A stretch of DNA of 64,000 nt from Clostridiales bacterium (lineage in GTDB: Bacteria > Bacillota > Clostridia > Oscillospirales > Oscillospiraceae): contig JAJPXL010000136.1 of assembly GCA_021205455.1 (NCBI GenBank), positions 21,964 through 85,963 of the forward strand, in the 5' to 3' direction. Positions 8,976 through 18,580 of this stretch are shown one piece after another. A program made the translations under genes and the position numbers. The notes beneath the pieces are model-generated. The model did not search any database. It worked only from the letters and a program-made list of their open reading frames with translations, and was not told the origin of the DNA. The first letter of the stretch is position 1, and every line of letters begins with the position of its first letter.

Positions 8976-10008
8976 ACGGCCACATTCCCAATTATGGTTT
9001 TGCCTGACCGGCTGCGTGTTCGGGGTGGTCCTGAGCGGCGCCATAGTTATGCTGCTGATTTGGTACCTCCTGTTCCACTTTCAGGTCATCACAGTCAATC
9101 CGATTGAACAGCACATCCCGTTCGTTATCATCCTGCCGGGCAGCGCTGTGGTTGGGAGCTGTATCACATGGCTGGTGGGGCGGCTCATCATCCGCCCGAT
9201 TCAGGGCATCAGCCACGCCTTTGAACGGCTGTCCCAGGGGGATTTCTCCGTTCGTGTCCCCACGGACAGCAGGGTGGTGGAAATCCGTGAGATGTCGGAG
9301 GAGTTCAACGCGATGGTCTACGACCTGTCCCACATCGAGACGCTGCGCAGCGATTTTGTGGTGAACGTCTCCCATGAGTTCAAAACCCCCATCGCCGCCA
9401 TCGAGGGCTACGCCATGCTCCTCCAGATGGAGGGCCTTGACAGGGAGCGCCATGACTACTATGTGGAGAAAATCACCGCAAACTCCCGTCGGTTGTCCGA
9501 GCTCTCCAGCAACATCCTCGCCCTCTCCAAGCTGGAAAATCAGGAAACGGTGCTCCGCCGGAAGGAGTATCGCCTGGATGAGCAGCTCCGCCGGGCCGTC
9601 CTGCTGCTGGAGAACAAGTGGTCCGCGAAGCAAATCGAGTTCGACATTGAATTGCCCAACGAAACCTTCAACGGGAATGAACCGCTTCTGGACCAAGTGT
9701 GGTCCAACCTCCTGGACAACGCCATCAAGCATTCCCCGGAGGGGGGAATCATCCAGGTGACGCTCCTGTCAGACAGCGCCTCCGTTACGGTCTCCGTCAC
9801 AGACCACGGCGACGGTATGTCGGAGGACGTTCAGAAGCACATCTTTGAGAAGTTCTACCAGGGGGACCGTTCCCGCTCCTCCGAGGGAAACGGCCTGGGG
9901 CTGGCGCTGGTCAAGCGCATCGTGGAGCTGTGTCACGGCTCCGTGGAGGTGAACAGCGCCCCGGGCGAGGGCGCCACCTTCCGGGTCACCCTTCCCCGCG
10001 AGCCGTGA
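8968..10008 (+). CDS. HAMP-containing sensor histidine kinase
   Basis: VNVSHEFKTPIAAIEGYA (H-box), DNAIKHSPEGG, GDGMSEDVQKHIFEKFYQGD, GNGLGLALVKRIVE; overlaps the regulator gene. Confidence 0.93.
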   Translation: MNKRPHSQLWFCLTGCVFGVVLSGAIVMLLIWYLLFHFQVITVNPIEQHIPFVIILPGSAVVGSCITWLVGRLIIRPIQGISHAFERLSQGDFSVRVPTDSRVVEIREMSEEFNAMVYDLSHIETLRSDFVVNVSHEFKTPIAAIEGYAMLLQMEGLDRERHDYYVEKITANSRRLSELSSNILALSKLENQETVLRRKEYRLDEQLRRAVLLLENKWSAKQIEFDIELPNETFNGNEPLLDQVWSNLLDNAIKHSPEGGIIQVTLLSDSASVTVSVTDHGDGMSEDVQKHIFEKFYQGDRSRSSEGNGLGLALVKRIVELCHGSVEVNSAPGEGATFRVTLPREP

Positions 10009-10067
10009 CCGCACGCACCGGCACCTGACGCTGTGTGCGCGGAAACGCGCCCTATTGACAGGCATGG

Positions 10068-10073
10068 TATAAT
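10068..10073 (+). promoter_or_regulatory. Extended -10 promoter element TGGTATAAT
   Basis: GGCATGGTATAATAAG upstream of the SDR micro-ORF. Confidence 0.4.
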
Positions 10074-10159
10074 AAGTTTAAAAGCGGCCATTCGCATTCG
10101 GAAACGCAGGCATCGTCCGGCCGAGGACACGCCCTCAGGAACAAAAGGGAATATACGGC

Positions 10160-10258
10160 ATGAAGCCGGAGGGCAATTCCATAGTTGTGACCGGCGCATT
10201 CTCCTGTTGCGTCAACGGCGAGGCGCTGATGGTCGACGGCGGTTGGAACGCAGGCTGA
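10160..10258 (+). pseudogene. Short-chain dehydrogenase/reductase (SDR) remnant micro-ORF
   Basis: ATG...TGA encodes MKPEGNSIVVTGAFSCCVNGEALMVDGGWNAG. The end resembles SDR C-termini (..NGEALMVDGGW); SIVVTGA resembles the SDR N-terminal TGxxxGxG strand. Confidence 0.6.
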
Positions 10259-10287
10259 TTTGCTCACATCACTCGAATATAGCAAAC

Positions 10288-10330
10288 AAGCACATCCCGT
10301 TTGTCCAGGCTACCGAATGGGATGTGCTTT
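10288..10330 (+). terminator. Hairpin terminator-like inverted repeat
   Basis: AAGCACATCCC...GGGATGTGCTTT. Confidence 0.6.
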
Positions 10331-10389
10331 CGCGCTTTCTATGGGACAGACGGGGCGCCGCCTTCCCCGAAGCAACAGGAGGTTTTTCC

Positions 10390-11232
10390 ATGATTCACTT
10401 TCGGACTGAAAAGGTAACGGACCGCATTACCCGCATCTACGCCGTCTGCACAGAGCTTTGCTACCTGGTGGAAGGCGACGACCGGGCCGCCCTCATCGAC
10501 ACCGGCAGCGGCTTCGGCAGCCTCCGTGCGGCGGTGGCGCAGCTGACCGACAAGCCCCTCATTGTGCTGCTGACCCACGGCCACACAGACCACGCCATGG
10601 GCAGCGGGGAGTTTACTGAATGCCCCGTCTACCTGAGCCATGAAGACCGGTATATCTACCTTCCCCACGGCGACGACGCCTTCCGTCACCAGGGCATGGC
10701 GCTGGCAGAGGAGGGCATCACCGTCACCGAGGAGGACTATATTCCCACCGCCCCCTTCTCCCTGTTTCGGGATTTGCAGGAGGGCGACCGGTTCGACTTG
10801 GGCGGGGAAACCGTCGCAGTATATGCCCTTCCCGGACACACGAAGGGCTCCGTGGTCATGCTGATGGAAAATGCCCGTATCCTGCTGCTGGGGGACGCCT
10901 GCAACGGCTTCACCTTCCTGTATGATACCTATTCCCTCTCCGTCGCCCACTATGAGGAACAGCTGAGACGGGTCAGGGCGGCGTTGGACGGAAAATATGA
11001 CCGCATCCTGGCCTCCCATGGCAACGGGGAGCTGCCCATAGACGTTATGGACAGCTGCATCCAGGTCTGCGAGGACATCAAGGCCGGGCGGACAGACGAC
11101 CTTCCACTGGAGTTCCGGGGCACCAAGGGGCTCATCGCCAAGGCCATGGGGCCCAACGGGCGGCTGGACGGCGGCTCCGGCAATATCGTCTATTCCAAAG
11201 CACAGATCTGGCAGGACGGCAGCCTGTGCTGA
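10390..11232 (+). CDS. Metallo-beta-lactamase-fold hydrolase
   Basis: LTHGHTDHAMG, LPGHTKGSVVML, LLLGDACNG; start MIHFRTEKV after AGGAGG. Confidence 0.9.
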   Translation: MIHFRTEKVTDRITRIYAVCTELCYLVEGDDRAALIDTGSGFGSLRAAVAQLTDKPLIVLLTHGHTDHAMGSGEFTECPVYLSHEDRYIYLPHGDDAFRHQGMALAEEGITVTEEDYIPTAPFSLFRDLQEGDRFDLGGETVAVYALPGHTKGSVVMLMENARILLLGDACNGFTFLYDTYSLSVAHYEEQLRRVRAALDGKYDRILASHGNGELPIDVMDSCIQVCEDIKAGRTDDLPLEFRGTKGLIAKAMGPNGRLDGGSGNIVYSKAQIWQDGSLC

Positions 11233-11330
11233 GGCCCTTGACAGCTTCCGCGATTTTCCACTATAATAACTCGCCCAGGCCCCGTCCCGTCTGACGGGTC
11301 TGCAATCATATCCCAGAACAGAGGTGGCCC

Positions 11331-12281
11331 ATGTTAGATCTCTCCAAATTTACGGATTACAAAGAAAAAGTGCTGGCAAATTGCTCCCAGGTCATCGTCG
11401 GGAAGGACGATGTGATCACCCTGGTGCTGACCTGCTTCCTCTGCTCCGGCCATGTGCTGCTGGAGGACGTGCCAGGCACCGGCAAGACCATGCTGCTCCG
11501 CGCCTTCGCCAAAACCGTAGGCGGCAACTTTAAGCGGATTCAGTTCACCCCAGACCTGCTGCCCTCCGACCTGACCGGCATCCACTTTTACAACCAAAAA
11601 ACCGGAGCGTTTGAGTTCCGGCCCGGCCCGCTGCTGTCCAACATCGTCCTGGCGGACGAAATCAACCGCGCCACGCCCCGCACCCAGTCCAGCCTGCTGG
11701 AGGCCATGGAGGAACGGCAGGTGACGGTGGATGGGGATACCATGCCGCTGGAGGAGCCGTTCATGGTGATGGCCACCCAGAACCCGCTGGAATCCTACGG
11801 CACCTTCCCCCTGCCGGAGGCGCAGATCGACCGGTTCTTCATGCGCCTCTCCCTGGGGTACATGACCCGGGAGCAGGAGATGTCCGTTCTGGCCCGCCCC
11901 GCCACAGCCGATTTGCTGGCCGGTTTGGGGCAGGTAGTCACGACGGAGGAGACCGCTTACGTCCGCTCCGCCTGGCGGGAGGTCAAGGTCTCCCCGGTGG
12001 TGCTGGGCTATCTGATGGACCTCATCCAGGGGACCCGGCAGGAGAGCGCCTTTGTGGCCGGCGTCTCCACCCGCGGCGCGCTGGCCCTGTATCAGGCGGC
12101 TCAGGCCACCGCCGCCCTGAACGGCCGGGACTACGTGCTGCCGGAGGATGTGAAATATCTGGCACCTTACGTCCTGTGCCACCGGCTGGGGGCCGGCGGA
12201 GGCGCAAAGGGGGCGAAGGCGGAGGACTTTCTCCAGCGCATTTTGGAGAAAACTCCGGTCCCGTTGGAATCTGTGCGATGA
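11331..12281 (+). CDS. MoxR-family AAA+ ATPase
   Basis: VLLEDVPGTGKTMLLRAFA, FEFRPGPLLSNIVLADEINRATPRTQSSLLEAMEERQVTVDG, ATQNPLESYGTFPLPEAQIDRF. Confidence 0.95.
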   Translation: MLDLSKFTDYKEKVLANCSQVIVGKDDVITLVLTCFLCSGHVLLEDVPGTGKTMLLRAFAKTVGGNFKRIQFTPDLLPSDLTGIHFYNQKTGAFEFRPGPLLSNIVLADEINRATPRTQSSLLEAMEERQVTVDGDTMPLEEPFMVMATQNPLESYGTFPLPEAQIDRFFMRLSLGYMTREQEMSVLARPATADLLAGLGQVVTTEETAYVRSAWREVKVSPVVLGYLMDLIQGTRQESAFVAGVSTRGALALYQAAQATAALNGRDYVLPEDVKYLAPYVLCHRLGAGGGAKGAKAEDFLQRILEKTPVPLESVR

Positions 12282-13345
12282 TTGCTCTGCTGATCATCGT
12301 GGTGCTGCTGGCGCTTCTGCTCCAGTACCTTGCCCAGCGCCGGGGGCTGCGCGGCCTGGAGGCGACCCTTTCCTTCTCGGCGCCGCTGGTGGAGCCGGGG
12401 GCCCAGTTTGATTTGATTTTGCATCTGACGAATCGCAACCTGGCCTTCTTCCCCTTCCTTCGGGTCGTCATCCGGCTGCCTGGGGACATCGCGGTAGACG
12501 CACCCCCCAACCAGCTCCGCTCGGATAACCGAGGCGGGCAGTATCTGTCCGTCACCACCTGGCTGTCGCCAAAGCAGCAGCTTTCTCAGCACATCCCCGT
12601 CTCTGCCAGCGCGCGGGGGCGGTACCTGGTGCAGGGGCTGACCGTCTACGGCGGTGATTTCCTGGGGCTCTCCGAGGAGCGGCAGAGCTATGACCAGTTT
12701 CTGGAGGTGGTCGTCCTGCCAAAGGAGGCCGCGGAGCAGGATATGGATCGGATTTCCGGCGGCTTCCCCGGCGACCTCTCCGTGAACCGCTTCCTCTACG
12801 AGGACCCTGTGCTGACGGTGGGCTATCGGGATTATACGGGGCGGGAGCCGATGAAAATGCTGTCCTGGACGCAGATGGCCCGCACTGGGAAACTGATGGT
12901 GAAGCAGTATGACTACACGCTGGAAACCTCCGTCACCGTGATTCTAAACGTGGCGTGCCAGGCCGAGGAGCCTGAGCCGCTGGTGGAGGCCTGCTACAGC
13001 CTTGCCCGCACCCTCTGCCGCCAGCTGGAGGAGCAGGGCATCCAGTACGCCTTTCAAACCAACGCCATCACCGCCGGAGATTTCGCCTCCTGGCAGTCCG
13101 TCAGTGAGGGGTTGGGCCAACGCCACCTCCTGCACATTTTGGAGGGGCTGGGCCGTGGCCTGTATCAGCCTGCCTGCTCCTGCGAAACGCTGCTGGAACG
13201 GGCGGTGCGCAGCTCCGACGGCACCCACGGCCTGCTGTTCATCACGCCGGAAGCGGACCCGGAAACGCTCCGGCTGGCCGCCCTGTGGGCGGACCGCGCC
13301 GGTGTGCAGCTGTGGACGCTGATTGGTCAGGAGGTATCCCCATGA
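12278..13345 (+). CDS. DUF58-type protein
   Basis: GYRDYTGREPMKMLSWTQMARTGKLMVKQYDYTLE; ATGA overlap with the moxR-like gene. Confidence 0.88.
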   Translation: MIALLIIVVLLALLLQYLAQRRGLRGLEATLSFSAPLVEPGAQFDLILHLTNRNLAFFPFLRVVIRLPGDIAVDAPPNQLRSDNRGGQYLSVTTWLSPKQQLSQHIPVSASARGRYLVQGLTVYGGDFLGLSEERQSYDQFLEVVVLPKEAAEQDMDRISGGFPGDLSVNRFLYEDPVLTVGYRDYTGREPMKMLSWTQMARTGKLMVKQYDYTLETSVTVILNVACQAEEPEPLVEACYSLARTLCRQLEEQGIQYAFQTNAITAGDFASWQSVSEGLGQRHLLHILEGLGRGLYQPACSCETLLERAVRSSDGTHGLLFITPEADPETLRLAALWADRAGVQLWTLIGQEVSP

Positions 13346-14571
13346 TAACCCTTGTTCTGTTGAAGCTGCTGTCCGACCTGGGGTTCTACTATGCCTTCGG
13401 GGGCTTTTTCGTCGTGTTGGCCGGTGCAAATGCTTCGGTGTTGGTGGCCGCCTACGCCGTGCAGAGCCTGACCGGCCTGCTGACTTACCTGCTGCGGGAG
13501 CGGGGGTGGCTGCGGTTCCTTCCGCTGGCGCTGCTGGCGGTGGGCTGGCTGCTGCCGGGAGGCAGCATCGCCGCCTGGGTCGCCATTGCGCCCTCCGCCC
13601 TCTATGTCGCCTGGCTGACGGCCGGGCGGCGCTATCTGCCGGAGTGGGGTCGGCAGGTGGACATCTTTTCCGTTTTCTGGAAGGCGCTGCTGGCCTTCTG
13701 CCTGTTCATGCTGCTGATCAACTGCGGAGAAATTCTCGCTGCCATCACCATCCCCATCGGGCTGGTTGGGCTGACCTGCTGCGTCCTGCTGACCCGCTCT
13801 CTGCGGCACGACCTGACGGTGTGCTGTCAGCCCCGGTATCAGGCCATGAACCTGTTCCTGGCAGCGGGGGTGGGCCTCACCGCTCTGGCCCTCAGCTCCA
13901 AAGCCTTTTTGCAGAGCTGCGGCACGGCGCTCTGGTGGATCTATGAAACCGTTTTCGCGCCCATCTTGATGGCCGTGGGCCAGCTGTTGGTTATGGTGAT
14001 GCAGGTCATCCTGTGGCTGTTCTCTTGGGTGCAGTTCAATGTCACCGGGGAGGAGCAGGAGGCCCAGTCGCTGAACCTGGACGGTGCAGAGGACATCCTT
14101 GGAGATCTGGAAGCCAGTGAAAACAACGGCGAACTGTTCAGCCGGGTGTGCATCGCCCTCGTGCTGATTCTGGCCGCGATTCTTCTTGTGCTGGTGTTTC
14201 GCTGGCTCTCCCGCAACTCCGGCACAGCGGCGCGGCAGCCGACTTCGCGGTCAGTACGCTCTGCGGTCAGCGGGCAAACCGCCCGCCCGCCGTCTCGGTT
14301 CGACCGCTCCCCTGTCCAGCGGGTGCGGCTGCAATATCAGAAGTTTCTCGCGCTGTACCGTACCCGGGGGCTGGAGCAGAAAATCAGCGACACCAGTCAG
14401 GAGGTAGCTTCGAAAAGCGTTTACAGCTTTGACCCTGCCAAGGTTCAGGCCCTGCGGCAGCTTTATATCGCCGCCCGCTACAATGACCAGGCCACCAAAG
14501 AGGATGCAGCCAGGGCAAAGGAGCTATATCAGTCCCTTTCCCGCGCCTCAGACCGAAACCAAACAGACTGA
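13342..14571 (+). CDS. Integral membrane protein with DUF4129-like C-terminus (MoxR/DUF58 partner)
   Basis: Multiple hydrophobic segments, then RVRLQYQKFLALYRTRGLEQKISDTSQEV; overlaps the DUF58 gene. Confidence 0.75.
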   Translation: MITLVLLKLLSDLGFYYAFGGFFVVLAGANASVLVAAYAVQSLTGLLTYLLRERGWLRFLPLALLAVGWLLPGGSIAAWVAIAPSALYVAWLTAGRRYLPEWGRQVDIFSVFWKALLAFCLFMLLINCGEILAAITIPIGLVGLTCCVLLTRSLRHDLTVCCQPRYQAMNLFLAAGVGLTALALSSKAFLQSCGTALWWIYETVFAPILMAVGQLLVMVMQVILWLFSWVQFNVTGEEQEAQSLNLDGAEDILGDLEASENNGELFSRVCIALVLILAAILLVLVFRWLSRNSGTAARQPTSRSVRSAVSGQTARPPSRFDRSPVQRVRLQYQKFLALYRTRGLEQKISDTSQEVASKSVYSFDPAKVQALRQLYIAARYNDQATKEDAARAKELYQSLSRASDRNQTD

Positions 14572-14598
14572 CCCTTGCGAGTTCTATAGAGAACACAA

Positions 14599-14640
14599 CA
14601 GCAGCCCACCAGGGTAGTTCCCTGGTGGGCTGCTGCTTTG
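14599..14640. terminator. Rho-independent terminator
   Basis: CAGCAGCCCACCAGGG-TAGTT-CCCTGGTGGGCTGCTGCTTT perfect stem. Confidence 0.85.
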
Positions 14641-14683
14641 CGCACTCCATGCGCTGTTTCTTTGTCTCTCGCGAGGCCCTCGG

Positions 14684-15391
14684 TCAGCGGCCCTTATTGG
14701 CTTTGCACAGGGCGTTCCGGGCCTTCAAGTCCCTGGAGATCTGCTGGCACAGCCTGCCGGCGGCGACTGTATCGCCGCTACTGAGGGCCGAACCGAGGTT
14801 GGAAACTTCCCCGTAAATCCTGTCCTCCAGCTCCTTCGTGGCTGCGCTGCTGACGGAATCGCTGTAGCGTATTTCCTCCGCCAGCCGCTGCAAATCGCCG
14901 GTCAGCGCGGTATCCTCCGCCTGGCTGCTGAGGGCAACCACCTGACCGTAAAACCAACGCATGAAGTCTGTGCTGGTCGCCACCTTCTGGTCCTGCTCCT
15001 CCACATAACCCCTTGTGGTTTCCGCAGTGATCAGCCCAATGGCGGCGCCCCCGGTCAGCAGAATATAGAACACCAGGGGAATCCAAAGCGGCAACCCGGG
15101 GAAAAAGACGGAAATCACCACGAAAACGACTACACAGCTCAGAAGGGCAACCGCATAATCAAAGGCTACTGTCAGGATGGGGCGACCGTAGAATCTGCTT
15201 TTGGCGGTCTCGGCATCCTTCATGGCAATGCGTTCCGCTGCAAACAGGAACAGCAGGGAGACCACAAGGAACCCGTCCGACAGCCAGAACACCCCCGTCT
15301 TTTGGAACGGAATCACAAAGGCCACCAGATTGCAGACGACCAGCACAATGGCCCAAATCAGAACGCTCTTTTGGGATGGTTTCATGTTCAT
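14684..15391 (-). CDS. Small integral membrane protein with cytosolic helical tail
   Basis: Four hydrophobic segments then a charged helical C-terminus. Confidence 0.65.
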   Translation of the reverse strand: MNMKPSQKSVLIWAIVLVVCNLVAFVIPFQKTGVFWLSDGFLVVSLLFLFAAERIAMKDAETAKSRFYGRPILTVAFDYAVALLSCVVVFVVISVFFPGLPLWIPLVFYILLTGGAAIGLITAETTRGYVEEQDQKVATSTDFMRWFYGQVVALSSQAEDTALTGDLQRLAEEIRYSDSVSSAATKELEDRIYGEVSNLGSALSSGDTVAAGRLCQQISRDLKARNALCKANKGR

Positions 15392-15436
15392 GCTATTCTC
15401 CTCCTCTATTCTTTCTGTCAGGCGTGCAACGGTGCG

Positions 15437-17134
15437 TCACATCCGGCTCAGCACCTCGTCCACCTTGGCGTCATACTTCTCCTGGGAGATATAACCGCTG
15501 TCCAGCAGCTTTTTCAGCGTCCCCAGGACTGCCATCGGGTCGTCCTGGGCAGGCTGCGCGCTGCTTTCGGCAGCATCCGGCTTCCCCGGCGTGACCGGTG
15601 CGGCGGCCCCCAGCACGGTGGCTCCCGGTGCGGTACCTTGAAGCGCGTCTCTGGTCATGTCAACCACGCTGCCCATGGCGCCCAGGGTAACACCCAGGCT
15701 GGCGATATCCCCAAGGGCGCTTCCGCCGCCGGAGCCGCCGGTGATGCCGTTCTGCATGGCCTCCAGCCCCACCTGGCGGGCGGTCTCCTGCTGATAGGTA
15801 TAGCCCTTCATCCGCATTTCCTCCGCCTCGGCGGCAGCCTTGAGGCGGTACGCCTCCGCTTCGGCCTGAGCGCCGATGAGCTGGGCCTGGGCCTTCGTCT
15901 CGGATTCCGTCAGAATGCGGCCCCTGGCAGCCTCCGCCGTCGCCTGGCCCACCTGTTCACGCCTGACACCCAGGTATTGCTGGGCATACAGCTCCTTCAT
16001 CTCCATGTACTGCTTATGCATGGGATCTGACGGATCGTCCTCCGGCGTGACAAAGCGCATGATGTGGAACCCTGACACGGTCAGGCCATAGTCCACAAGG
16101 GACACATTGATGATTTCCTGCAGGGCGTCGGAAATCTCCTTCATGTGCTCGTCCAGCTCCAGCACGCTGATGGATTGCTGCCGAATCACCTTGGCCAGGT
16201 AATCCTTAACGCACTCCACAACAGGACCGCGGAAATACTCCGACATATTGGTGGGTGCGGAGTGATACAGGTTCTGATGCTGCGCCGACCCCTGCGGCTC
16301 CTGGAGGGATTGCCCCATAATCAGGCCGGAGGAGGTACCCACCAGCTTTAACAGGATGCGCTTGGAGTCGATGACCCGAATATTAAACTCTCCGCTGGCA
16401 CCGATGGCGACATGCATCCCAGAGCTGGGGTCAAACAGCCGCGTCTTGGAATCCGTTCCCCACTTGATGCCCATTTGGGTGGTCAGGTTGATGAAGTAAA
16501 CCTCCGCATGGAAGGGCGTCCGTCCCGCACCGACAGGGAGCGGGTACCGCTTATTCATTTCGGGGAGGTTCTGCGTCTCCAGCGTGTAACGGTCGGCGGG
16601 AAACACATCCAGCGCCTGCCCGTCGCGGAAGAACACCGCCTCCTGGCCTTCATGTACAATCAACTGCGCCCCGGTTTGGAAGTTCTCAATGGGGTGCTTC
16701 CAGACGAAGGTGTGATTGTCCCCTTTATACTCGATGATGCTGACAGCCGCCTCGCTGGCGTAGCGCTGCTTCGCCAGCTCACGCTGGACGTCAATCCTGC
16801 AATCGCAGATGGGGCAGCTGTAGGACCTGGTCCCCGCCTCTGCGTTCAGCTTGACGCCGCATTGTGGGCACTGGAAGCTGACCATCTTCAGCCCGGACGC
16901 AGGGGCGATGCTGGCCTTACAGACCGGACACCTGGGGTTCTTCTTGCTCTGGTCGTAGACGATAGAATTTCGGCAGGAAGGACATACAATGGAAGTCATA
17001 CGCTCCGCGTGGATGTCGATTTTCGTGCCGCAGCGGCAGGTAACCCGATTCCGGAACAGCCCCCGCAGCCCATTATAAGCGGTGACGTAATTGCCGCATT
17101 GCGGGCATTCGATAGCAAATTGACCCATAATCAT
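15437..17134 (-). CDS. Multi-zinc-ribbon SPFH-domain protein (YdjI/virion-core-like) with C-terminal SHOCT-like domain
   Basis: Repeated CxxC pairs in the N-terminus; AEVYFINLTTQMGIKWGT; AQLIGAQAEAEAYRLKAAAEAEEM; DPMAVLGTLKKLLDSGYISQEKYDAKVDEVLSRM. Confidence 0.85.
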   Translation of the reverse strand: MIMGQFAIECPQCGNYVTAYNGLRGLFRNRVTCRCGTKIDIHAERMTSIVCPSCRNSIVYDQSKKNPRCPVCKASIAPASGLKMVSFQCPQCGVKLNAEAGTRSYSCPICDCRIDVQRELAKQRYASEAAVSIIEYKGDNHTFVWKHPIENFQTGAQLIVHEGQEAVFFRDGQALDVFPADRYTLETQNLPEMNKRYPLPVGAGRTPFHAEVYFINLTTQMGIKWGTDSKTRLFDPSSGMHVAIGASGEFNIRVIDSKRILLKLVGTSSGLIMGQSLQEPQGSAQHQNLYHSAPTNMSEYFRGPVVECVKDYLAKVIRQQSISVLELDEHMKEISDALQEIINVSLVDYGLTVSGFHIMRFVTPEDDPSDPMHKQYMEMKELYAQQYLGVRREQVGQATAEAARGRILTESETKAQAQLIGAQAEAEAYRLKAAAEAEEMRMKGYTYQQETARQVGLEAMQNGITGGSGGGSALGDIASLGVTLGAMGSVVDMTRDALQGTAPGATVLGAAAPVTPGKPDAAESSAQPAQDDPMAVLGTLKKLLDSGYISQEKYDAKVDEVLSRM

Positions 17135-17182
17135 TCCTCCTACACGAGTATAGTCTCAACACCGGCAGACAAGCGTCCGCCG

Positions 17183-18580
17183 TCAGGACTCTGCGGCAAT
17201 GATGCCGTTTCTGATTTTGACTTCCAATATTCTCAGCACGCTCTCCTGAATCCGTTCCTCAGAAATCGTGCCGTTCTCCACCGCCGACAGAATGCCCTGC
17301 ACCGCGCCGGTCAGGCTGGAGGGCTCCAGAATTACGTCAACTCCGGCCTGGACCGCCAGCACCGCCGCCTCTCCGGCGGAGTACCGGTCTGTAATGGCGT
17401 TCATCACCATGGAATCGGTGATGATCAGCCCCTGGAAGCCCAGCTCGTCCCGCAAAATTTCAATCATGGTGGCGGACAGGCTGGCAGGGGTATCGTCCCC
17501 CGTCACCTCCGGGACGGAAATGTGGCCCATCATCACGAAGTCCGCACCGGCGTCTATCCCCGCCTGAAAGGGCAGGAACTCCACGCTTCTCAGCTCCTGG
17601 AGGGTTTTCAGCACCTCCGTATACCCGTAATGGCTGTCGGTGTCTGTGTCCCCGTGCCCTGGGAAGTGCTTCAGCGTACAGAGCATCCCACTGTCCCGGA
17701 AGCCCTGAACCGCCGACGCCACCATCTCCGCCACCGCCTCCGGATCAGAACCGAAGGACCGATCCCCGATTACGGTGTTGTTGGGATTTGAGTTGACATC
17801 CGCCACCGGCGCAAAGTCCAGATTGAAGCCAAACTGCGCAATTTCCGTGCCGATGGTGCTGCCCACCTCATAAGCCTTGCTGACATCGCCGGTGCTGCCG
17901 ATGTCGGACATACTGGGGAAGGAAGTGGTGCCCATGGCGCTGTTATTGCCAATGCGGGCCACACGGCCGCCTTCCTCATCCACCGCGATAAACAGGCCGA
18001 TTTTGGAGTAGGACTGCGTGTTGGAGATCATGGTGGTACACTGCTCCGGCGTGACGATGTTGGCGGCAAAGTAGACCAGCCCGCCCACCGGATGGGTTTG
18101 AAGGGCCGCCTTGGTCGTTGCCCCCGCCTGGGTGACCGTGGACACGCCCGTCAGCGTCTCCGGTGTGACGATGAACATCTGGTAGATCTGCTCTGCCAGC
18201 GTCATGGAATCCAGAATCTCCTGCGCCTGGGCGGTGATGGCCTCTTCACGGGTGAGCTCCGGCTCCTCCGGTTCGGCGCTGCTCTCCGCCGCCGCGGAGG
18301 AATCGGACGCCTCCCCGTCCTGGTCGGCTTCCGGCTCGTCAGGCTGCTCTTCCGTGAGCTGGGACTCCTCTGCCTCGGAACCGGCTTCGGCGTCCACCCC
18401 TTCCGAGGACTGTACCGCGCTGGAGGAAGGCGCGCTGTCTGCGCCATCCTCAGCGGAGAGGGACGCCGTGTTTGCCGTTAGCCATGCCCCCAGCGCGGCC
18501 CCTATGGCCAGCATCGCCAGGGACCAGAGGACGAGGCCAAGTTTGCGGAAGCGATTCCGCCGTGGGTTCTCGTCCATCAT
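17183..18580 (-). CDS. Glycoside hydrolase family 3 (NagZ-like beta-N-acetylhexosaminidase), membrane-anchored
   Basis: VDEEGGRVARI, TLKHFPGHGDTDTDSHYGY, LIITDSMVMNAI; N-terminal TM plus acidic S/E-rich linker. Confidence 0.92.
   Translation of the reverse strand: MMDENPRRNRFRKLGLVLWSLAMLAIGAALGAWLTANTASLSAEDGADSAPSSSAVQSSEGVDAEAGSEAEESQLTEEQPDEPEADQDGEASDSSAAAESSAEPEEPELTREEAITAQAQEILDSMTLAEQIYQMFIVTPETLTGVSTVTQAGATTKAALQTHPVGGLVYFAANIVTPEQCTTMISNTQSYSKIGLFIAVDEEGGRVARIGNNSAMGTTSFPSMSDIGSTGDVSKAYEVGSTIGTEIAQFGFNLDFAPVADVNSNPNNTVIGDRSFGSDPEAVAEMVASAVQGFRDSGMLCTLKHFPGHGDTDTDSHYGYTEVLKTLQELRSVEFLPFQAGIDAGADFVMMGHISVPEVTGDDTPASLSATMIEILRDELGFQGLIITDSMVMNAITDRYSAGEAAVLAVQAGVDVILEPSSLTGAVQGILSAVENGTISEERIQESVLRILEVKIRNGIIAAES

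Noticed and set aside
10052-10059. TTGACA near 10055 as -35 for TATAAT at 10068
   Set aside because: Spacer is only about 7 bp; only the extended -10 was kept.
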